A stretch of 64,000 bases of DNA from Corynespora cassiicola (Eukaryota; Ascomycota; Dothideomycetes; Pleosporales; Corynesporascaceae), in NCBI GenBank assembly GCA_022059125.1, contig JAEUWY010000023.1, positions 372,001 through 436,000 of the forward strand, in the 5' to 3' direction. This document shows positions 56,192-64,000 of this stretch, in pieces. Within the stretch, counting starts at the first letter, position 1, and each line of letters begins with the position of its first letter. The translations under genes and the position numbers were made by a program. The notes under the pieces were generated by a model, which saw only the letters and a program-made list of their open reading frames with translations, had not been told where the DNA came from and searched no databases.

Positions 56192-58520
56192 AGTTAGTCT
56201 ATGCGTCTAATAAACAAGGGGTGTGGAAGTACTTGCGAGTTAGCGGAAGAAGAGTCAACGGGGTCGAAGAGGAAAGGAGAAAGGAGAAAGGGGGCAAGTG
56301 GCCCGAGAAAAGTTTCTTGTATATATGAGTGGTTTCACTACTTTGATACTGTTTTCAGCATTCCGTTTGGTTTTGACGGACCCCCACACACCGCCGTTTA
56401 TGCTTATGACTTTACTTTTGGTGCTGGAATTACGTCTTGTGCTACCTTGTCTTTGTGAAAACAGTGGCTACACTGGAACACGATGATTTTGGTGCTAACA
56501 TGATTTATGGAGACTTTTACAAAAAGAGCCTGAGGATTCTGAAGGACTGTATAGATTTCTATCTACATGAGCTAGCTATGGGATGTGGTGCCAATCTCTC
56601 TATGGGGAGCTTATCGAAACGAAAACTCTCCAATGTTTATTGCACGGAGATTTCAGTGTAGAGTATACACACCAAGAAGGGGCTTACTCCACAATTGAAA
56701 CCACTTTGATCTTCGTCTCTGTTCTTGCTGGTATCTCATTGACAATTGAGCAGAATAACAGCTAGTATACGACGGTAGGTGCTGGCATCTTCTCAGATGA
56801 CATGCAGCAACCCAGCTCCTATTCCGAGTCCCAGTGGAGCTGAGAAACTTGCTATGAGCGGGGCTGGGGGGAGTTGTATATATCAGATCATGAGCAACCG
56901 CGGCAGCCCGAAGGCCACCCACCGAGGCCTCTGGGGAAAGGTCAGATGCTATGTTCCATCAAGCGGAGAAGTAAAAGTAGATATGAGGCGTCACACTGAT
57001 CCCAGTAGGCGTTGAAGAAACACCCGACATCTGTTGCTTTGCGACGCACGTTCTGCAATCACTCTGAGAAGGTGTGTGATCGCCCTTTGGCAGTCAAGGA
57101 AGTCAGATATCCCATTTAGGTGGCTGGATAGGCCATAATAAGATCGTTAATTTATGTTGTTACTGATTTGGCAGAAGGGGAAGGAGCAAGCTACCTGAGC
57201 TGAGTGCAGCGCATCCGGCTGCTCAATGCCAATGGCGCGCACTATCAGTGTGGCTAATGGAGGATGTATTCCCATGGCGAGACAAGATCAAGCAAGGGAG
57301 GCGGAGGCTCGGGAGCGTAGTGTCGTGCTTGGAGGTATCGTGTGTGTATGGAGCGGTTGGGAAGTCGCTGGCTCGAAGGAAGCTGAAGTGGAAGGTCGAC
57401 TTGAGGTGCGGGATAACGATGCTAATGAATGCCGCCAAGAGAAACAAGCTCATACAGATGAAGGTAGGTATGAACAATAAGGAAGTTTTGGATAGAAGAG
57501 GCTGAGCGAGAAACTAAATTGGATGATGGGGAGAGGAGAGTGTGTGGACAGTTCAAGGCGAGGAGGAGTAAATGCGAGCGACCCCACTAGCGCAGGTCCG
57601 GGGTGGACTTTTTTTACAGCAGTTAGTAGTATATTCTAAGCACTGTATAACATTAAAAGGCTCCTGATCACTGTAGTGTATATTAGTTAAACCAGGCCTT
57701 AGCCTCTTTGAGTCGTGCACGCGAACTCTTGCCTTGATACATGCCGCTCGCGTCTCGCACTCATCAGCTACAATTGCGACGACCGGAGTCACCCCGCGAT
57801 ATATCAAAGCCACCCAGCGAGAATTTTCCTGCTTATTCGAAGCCCAAATCCCTCTCAGGCAGGAGGCTTGATGATACCCCCAGTACGCGCTCCGTCGGTG
57901 GGTAAGCGCTTGGGTTCAGCACTGCAGGAACAATGGTCACTGGGACCGCATGACAAGCTACCAGCGAAATCGGCTAAAGAATCATATGACCTAGCATCTA
58001 TAATCTTGTTAATTAGGAAAAGAACAGGATATTGAATATAGAGTTGTGAGAGCTAGTGGAAGCGCGTGTATAGCTAGTGAAGCGGCGCTTCCTGGCAGAA
58101 CCTGACCGGAGGAGGCAGTTCTGGAGAAAAATTCTTTGTCGCCGGATTGATGTACATGTAGCAACGGTCGGTGGTACGAGCTGAGAAATGAAGCCGATAG
58201 AGGCCCATTACTGTCAACACTCACTGACGCCATATCTTCACCTATGATGCTGGCCAATTCCTGGGCTGGGTACCGAGAAGTCCCTCTATACGTCTGAGCA
58301 CACCATTCCATGCACTTACTACCAGGAGATACCTTATTCACTCGTCTATTTTCTTTCGAGGTTTTGCCGGGAGCTCGCTTAATGGTGAGTCGTCGACTGT
58401 TGCCCGGGAGTATGGTGCTGGTGACTAATCACCCCTGCCAGGGACTATAAATCCAGCTCGCCCCCCACCCCCTACTCTCCTCCCCAGTTTCTCCACCTTA
58501 CTTGCGGCCTAGGGGCCACC

Positions 58521-59110
58521 AAAGCTAAGTCTTCCTTCCAAATGACCAGATGCCCTCCCTTGCCCCCATCACTGGCAGAATGGAGCTGACCACACCATAT
58601 CAGGTTCTTTTTCTTTCCCCATTACTTTCTCACGGCCTTAAGCCGCGCAGAGCTGAGTTCCCCATTTCCATTGACCAGATGCCCCCCCATCTTTGTTTTG
58701 CTTGCGACTGCTGGCAGAACGATGCTGACTACACTTGCACAGTTTCTTCCCTCATCAATCGCCTCACATCTACTCCTTGTGATCCTCCCCAGAGCTCTGT
58801 TTTCATTTCTTCTTCACAAAGCTAAGTCTCCCCTTGATTTTACCCCATCATCCATCTTTTTCCTGGTTCAATGATGAACACCATGCCCGTGCACTTGGAT
58901 ACAAACACCGGCCGTTTTGTATCGTTTCAACGCCGAGGGTTCCATGACGATAATATGGCAACTCTCTGAGAGCCCTTTCCCCTCACCACTCCTTGCAACA
59001 TCCTTGAATCTAGGCTAACTTCACCATTGTCTTCAAGTCTATCCTTTATCAACTGCTACCTGAGTGCCCGAGAGCTCTGCCTTTCTCCATGCCCAAAGCT
59101 AAGTCTTCCC
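58521..59110 (+). repeat. Degenerate direct repeats around aaagctaagtcttcc
   Basis: The motif aaagctaagtct(t)cc appears at 58,521, 58,818 and 59,095, with a weaker copy (gagctgagttcc) at about 58,650. Between the first two copies, (a/t)tgaccagatgccc and ctggcagaa..gctgac also recur at a spacing of about 129 bp. The units are pyrimidine-rich and diverged. Confidence 0.6.
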
Positions 59111-60084
59111 CTTTTCTTCCCCCATCCTTTGTGGTAACATCTACTTTCAGCACAAACTCACTTCTTGTTTTCATGATGACATTGCTGGCTTGAGCATTCA
59201 GCTGCAGAAAACTCTCCTGGAGCTTTCAGCGCTTGGTTCTACTATGCCGAATCCAACATCGCTCTGAAAAACTTATCTATTTCTTCTTCGTTCGCAACCC
59301 CTTTTAACTTGGGCTAAAATTTTCATTTTGAACAGGGTTTCCAGGCGAAGCAGTGGGGTGCTGGTGTTGGTGCTGCTTAGGGGTTTGGCCGTAGTTATTG
59401 CATTTTGTGATCTGGTAGCTTGATAGAAATGTGAAAGGCTTTGACATCCATATCTTCTTCTATACCGACCTGTCGCTTGATGTCTTGCCGCCCTTCCTTT
59501 TTTCTGGCTCTTTTGTCCCCGTCAATCATGAATGTCGCCTTTTCCTTTTGGTTTTTCTCATTCAGCATACTGCAGACGTCTCACGTGTCGCACCCTCTCG
59601 CGCCGCGCGCCTTCCCCGTCACTTCGCCCCCACGTGTCATCAGACCTACTTTGGTGTTTTGATGAGGTTATCACACCCCACCCCAACGGATCCTCGTCGA
59701 CCGCACCGTCCAAGATATGCGCCACCGCGCTACATCCCACCCACGTCCATGCCGCGATGATCATCCACGATCGCTATCCGCACGCAAAATTGATGACTTG
59801 ACAATGTAAGTATACCCATACATGCCATTGCGCTACCGCACGCTCTCACAACTGCTGCAGCGCTCGCAATGAGTCACTGACTTCGCGTACCCCCAGGCCC
59901 ATACCTATCCAGCTCCCTGACCAGTACCTCTTGACGCATCGCAAGACATTGCGCAATCTTAGTATAACTATCCTACTAGCTCTGCACTCTCTGCGCTCCC
60001 TCTGAAGCTCGAGGCTGATCTGGCACCCTCCGACATGTTCGCCGACCCATCCACCCTCAATAGCGACCCCAGAGTATATAAAAA

Positions 60085-60615
60085 AGGCTTAAGCTACGCA
60101 GACACGTTGGGCGGAAATTTTTCGGCTCACACCTATCCCGCATCATCTCCATGCGCAATGTGCCCTCAGAGCTTCTCCTGAGCCCATAGCTTGCGCGAGA
60201 TGCTGTACGGCGTTGCGCATTGCTATTTACTGTCTCGACAGCCGCATTGGTGCCCTATGAAATGCTCTTTGACTGGTGATCATCAGATTGCGGTCCCAGC
60301 AACGGCCCCAGGACACAAGGGCGGCTCTAGCTACGCGGGAACGTTGCGCGGGACGTTGTCGGCGCATACACGAACCATGGGTGAGGCGCGCGCTACGTGA
60401 TTGTCACAGCGGCCTGCCAGGACTAGGTCAGCAGCTCGAAGTGTGGAAGTCACTTCGAGGCTACAACCATGGATGGGGCTGGTGATGACTGGATGACAGG
60501 GGCGCTACGTACCTGTCAGTGTTAGTTTGAATGGACGGCATGGGGAGAAACCATGACCATGGAGTAAGTACGGCGACATCCATGTGGTAGGCGCACTATA
60601 TACATGTCAGTGTTA
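60085..60615 (+). repeat. Diverged duplicated units, two types
   Basis: Type 1: 60,087-60,137 and 60,322-60,375 share agctacgc..g.acgttg.gcgg..tt.tcggc.ca.ac. Type 2: 60,501-60,525 and 60,590-60,615 share ggcgc(t)a..ta..tgtcagtgtta. This looks like decayed repetitive DNA. Confidence 0.55.
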
Positions 60616-61566
60616 TTTCGCATGGGTATCCATGGTGAAGGAAGCAGCACATGGGCGGGTCAACATGGAATGGAGAAGTGGCAGAAGATACTTGTGGGAA
60701 TGAACAATAGTATGCTTAAATGATCATTTTAAGCCTATGGAATTCTCTAATCCGTTAAAGATACCTTGGTCTATTTCCCCTTGTGCTTTATCTCCAAGGC
60801 TCCACTGCTTGCATGTAGTGATCATGAAGCGGTCCCTGCTTTTAGCCCCCAAGATCTCGCCTATGTTGTCCCGCTTGGTAGTACAATCGAATGTAGTCGG
60901 ATGTGGTAGTCGTCGGTAGTAGGCGATGCCGCTGTTTGGCGAGTGTACTAAAGTTGTCCAATCGGATGCTTTATCAATGCTGGGATGTAAAACTCATCAC
61001 AATCCCGACGAACGTCAAACGATTCTGCCGACTTTTTGTGCTCGAAAAGTCCATCAACTTTTGCCGCTCGTATCGCCTCAGCAGATCACGTGTGAATGTA
61101 GGCTGTGAATGTATTGAATTTTGGATGCGTAGAGTAAGGAGAGTAGAGCTTCGATGGGCGAGAGACCTAACCAGCTGATTGTATAGGTTCAGGTTTGCGA
61201 GTATCGGTCCATCGGGGGATAGAGGCGGTTGAGAGGTTGAATTTATATGAAGCATTGGTGGAGCATGTGTTTCTCGAAACTCGATGAGAAATGAGTCTTC
61301 AAAAAATAGAGAGATGGGGTCGTGATGGAGAAGTGGCCTTGTGGCAAAAACCCATGGGGGAGGCTTAGCACCCTTCCAAAGGCATGGTGAGCCATGGTAC
61401 TGCATCAAAGTACTTCCCCCGAGCCACGGTGCCACCAGACCTACACCAGAATACTTGCGATCTTCCGCCGCAGATGACACCAGGGCTGCGAGGCATATGA
61501 GACTTCAACGACCACTCTGAGCGCTTTGAACACATAAAAGCGAAGAAGGATACAGGGACGGTCGCC

Positions 61567-62331
61567 TTACGGCTCCTCTTCAAGATGAGACTCGTCGAGA
61601 GGGTTCCAGGGCCCCGCTAACTGACCACGACAACAACGCTTGTAATCGCCAAGTCGCCGCCAGACCTGTACCTGTCTGTGCTTGTCGGGGCTGAAGTACC
61701 AATGGCGCCGCGAAATGACGGGCCAGCCCTCCACCCCGAACTGAACACCAGTAGGGTCGAAGATCCATTGACTGCCGCTTTGCATCGTCAGGGCAAAGGC
61801 GCAGTGCTTGTACTTGTAGTATTCGCTTGGTGTGAACTCGAATTCCGCAAATTCCACCGCGTTATGGGTGTTGGACGCTGTACTCTTTTAGCAGGGTTAT
61901 AATGCAACCATGATTGGGAATTATCCACGTGAGTTGAAGAACGACCTGACCATGTCGCTCAGCTGTAGCAAGCTGAGCCGACAGGTTATCTGGGTGTACG
62001 ACACCGCCCTCCACCACCATCGCTGCTCTGCTGTCATCCCGATCGGCGAAGTGAAGGGGATGAGTTCATTTTGCTCCCGCATCTTGGCTATCCACCTATC
62101 CTGTAGGTAAATGCTGATGCAGATGAGCTCAGCCTCCTCTGTATCCGCCGTCGGGTTACAGCGGTGACAGAACGTGGGGACCTCGACCCACCGGTCTTTG
62201 CTGCTTGAGATGTAGTCGGGTTTGCACTGAGACGGTAGCTGGAAGAATTCCCCGCACGCGCGGCAATGTCGGCCGAGTAGAATGCTCGCGAGAGCGTGCT
62301 TGAGTTCGAACTTCTCGCCGGAGGTTTTCAT
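61567..62331 (-). CDS. Hypothetical protein with paired C-x2-C motifs (237 aa)
   Basis: Two exons, 62331-61929 and 61877-61567. A 51-nt intron (gtggat..gtacag) joins SFFNS-PSNTHNAVEF in frame. The start is an ATG in a good context (accaccATGAAA). The N-terminal 60 residues contain RHC23RAC26GEF and FC55HRC58NP, spaced like a small zinc ribbon. The centre is helical with a Trp-rich patch (EQRWWWRAV), and the second exon is aromatic and basic (KYKHCAFAL, SRRHWYFSPDKH). There is no signal peptide or membrane segment. I do not recognise the family; it resembles rapidly evolving ascomycete proteins found near repeats. The weaker donor (gtggat) makes the splice the least certain part. Confidence 0.6.
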
Positions 62332-63629
62332 GGTGGTGGTGCGTGTTGCAGAAAGGGGCAGTTTGCCCGCTGAAACTTTTTGGGAGTCATTTCCTTAAGA
62401 TTTGGAGTGAATAACACCCCCACGTACCTACAAACGCAATTTGATATCTCACTGAGGCAGGATGATTGGTATAGAAACAAACTTTCTCACTGCTCTTGTT
62501 TTGACCCGCTTCAAGTAGACTATAAGTCTTCAATTTCTAGATGGTAATCGCTGTTTAAATCGAGGGTACGCTTTCGACAGTGGTACTGGTGACAAAGGCG
62601 TTAGCTCTGTTACGATGTCTTTTGGCTTAGCCAAAATGGGAAAGAAAAGGATAGATGAGTAAGCTAGTGGAAGCTGCCGTAGTGGAACGGCAAGGGACAA
62701 TCAAGGCATGACATGCGCTTAAGCTACTTCAGTCTGGTAAGTATATCCGGAACCCCTTGGTGTTTTGCCTCCATAATTCATCCCTTTTACGAAAGATAAC
62801 ACCGTTTTGATTCTACAGCAAGGATTCCTACGGTACCGCCAGGGAGCTTGGATCTCATCTCGTCAATAACAATCTCAGGGCTCTTTTTGAGGATGAGAAT
62901 AGTGACAGCAACTTTCTGTATTTCCAGAAAGTCTTCAGAGGGGAAGCTTTGTGCATATACTTTCGGTAATCTCGAGCGAGAACACAAATTTAACGTCTTA
63001 TTCAAAGTCTGGCCGCAAGAAGAGAGTAATACTGGTTACAGAACCTCAGGGGAGATTGTTCATACGGATGATCCAGCCAGAACTGAAGTTGCTTTGGTGC
63101 ACGATACTGGCTACTTACACGATGACTGACTTAATCAAGAAACAAAAACATATATGCATGATTTAAGTGCTGAAGGTTTTTGAAAATACGTACCTTGTAA
63201 TTAGATAAAGCGGAATCGCCATTGGAATAGATGGATAGTGTCCATAGAAATATTCATTTCTGTCATGGTTGCGGAACATATCTTCGGCTGATGCTGATTT
63301 GGTCCATTTAGTACATTCCAATGTATCTTGGTTGGGTAATTGAAAGGCCCTAAAATGAAGAGTCTTATGTTCCCGGATCGCACAGAATCAGAATTTTCAC
63401 ATGGAGAAAGATTCTCGAAGGCATTGGTTGCGTAAGCGGTATGTGCAACCTAATTTCTGTCCCGCCTTCGTTGCAATGACCATCTGAAGGCCCCATCAGG
63501 ATAGCAGATTCATTCATGGAATTGAATTTCTGCCAAGTTACCTAACTAATCAACTTCATTTAATCCAAAGATATTGTAAAGATTAGCTGTGGGAAAAGCA
63601 TTGCACGTATGAGGCTCACATTCATATTG
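62332..63629. other. Intergenic, AT-rich, nothing supported
   Basis: Short open frames exist on both strands around 62,787-63,129 but lack ATG starts or domains. I see no repeat or RNA gene. Confidence 0.45.
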
Positions 63630-64000
63630 CTAAATATTCCATGTCTCAGCAGAAGAGACATACATTTGTGATTTTTTAAGCTCCCTTAGAGCCTGATATG
63701 CATCTGGATTTTGAAGACGCCCAGAGTTCAATAGGTATAGCGTCAGTGATTCGTTCGATCCCTTATGCTTCTGTGGTGTGCGGATGAAAGTCAGCTGAGA
63801 TAGATATTGGATTTTGTGCAAATTAGATTCGGAAATTTTCAAGACAATTTTGCGGTAGACTGCGAATGATGCGTTCATGCCTGCAATATAGATACAAGCT
63901 TCCGGATTTGAATGTGTTGGAGTTTTTTACCTGTCGCGTAGCTTTTTACACGAATCCTGTTTGAGAATATTTGCAAGAAAGACAAGATCCTGACTAGAAA
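63630..64000 (-). CDS. Partial hypothetical gene at the right edge
   Basis: An exon from 63,880 to a stop at 63,630 encodes GMNASFAVYRKIVLK.. to ..SQMYVSSAETWNI. A possible upstream exon (64,000-63,931) would join through a 50-nt intron (gtaaaa..attgcag) as KSYAT-GMNAS. That frame is open to the window edge, so the N-terminus lies outside. The visible part is Lys/Leu/Ser-rich and helical, without a recognised domain. The splice signals are weak, so this may not be a real gene. Confidence 0.3.

Larger units (their letters stand above)
56192..61566. other. Gene-poor stretch, 5.4 kb, with degenerate repeats
   Basis: I found no gene that can be supported. Open frames are short and without domains. 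Two fields of imperfect repeats lie at 58,521-59,110 and 60,085-60,615 (listed). A tatataaaa box at about 60,075-60,084 precedes only a 12-codon frame. Confidence 0.55.

Noticed and set aside
63700..63770. B-box-like ttcgttcgatccc
   Set aside because: No A-box or cloverleaf upstream; it lies inside a possible coding exon.
1..64000. CRISPR arrays, bacterial operons or rRNA genes
   Set aside because: The DNA is fungal nuclear; no regularly spaced repeats of CRISPR type and no rRNA sequence were seen.

Overview
The window is nuclear DNA of a filamentous ascomycete (Pezizomycotina). The grounds are many short GT..AG introns (mostly 45-100 nt), fungus-restricted gene families (HET, AA9 LPMO, GH93, NCS1 permease), and single-copy eukaryotic genes (RPS19, SSU72, an NBP2-type SH3 protein). 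The class is not resolved from sequence alone. Gene models below were spliced by hand; starts are ATGs chosen by frame and context.

Layout. 1-9.9 kb: GC-rich, repeat-laden DNA with a small oleosin-like membrane protein (-), an NBP2-like SH3 protein (-) and the CTD phosphatase SSU72 (+). 10.8-13.7 kb: AT-richer desert. 13.7-21.7 kb: MFS sugar porter (-), WD40 protein (-), purine/cytosine permease (+). 23.5-24.5 kb: secreted AA9 monooxygenase (+). 27-29.4 kb: alpha/beta-hydrolase fused to a Cys-based phosphatase (-). 31.5-34.9 kb: dihydroxy-acid dehydratase paralogue (+), convergent with RPS19 (-), which carries a 5-nt micro-exon. 36.4-38.4 kb: HET-domain gene (+).

38.4-46.9 kb is the most interesting segment. 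An 863-residue protein joins a P-loop nucleoside/nucleotide-kinase-like domain, a SAICAR-synthetase-like domain and a HisG-type ATP-phosphoribosyltransferase domain. It is transcribed divergently from an HD-domain phosphohydrolase. This combination recalls the fungal cordycepin/pentostatin genes (Cns3 and Cns2 of Cordyceps militaris) and the bacterial pentostatin enzymes (PenA HisG-like, PenC SAICAR-synthetase-like). I infer a compact purine-nucleoside-analogue locus. It lies between AT-rich stretches that hold an OrsD-like gene relic and two copies of a short diverged repeat.

46.9-55.5 kb: secreted GH93 exo-arabinanase-like protein (-), a large disordered protein with two C-terminal membrane helices (+), and an M28 glutamate-carboxypeptidase-like membrane peptidase (+). 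55.6-64 kb: gene-poor, with a stop-interrupted reading frame, two fields of degenerate repeats, one two-exon hypothetical gene with paired C-x2-C motifs, and a partial gene running off the right edge.
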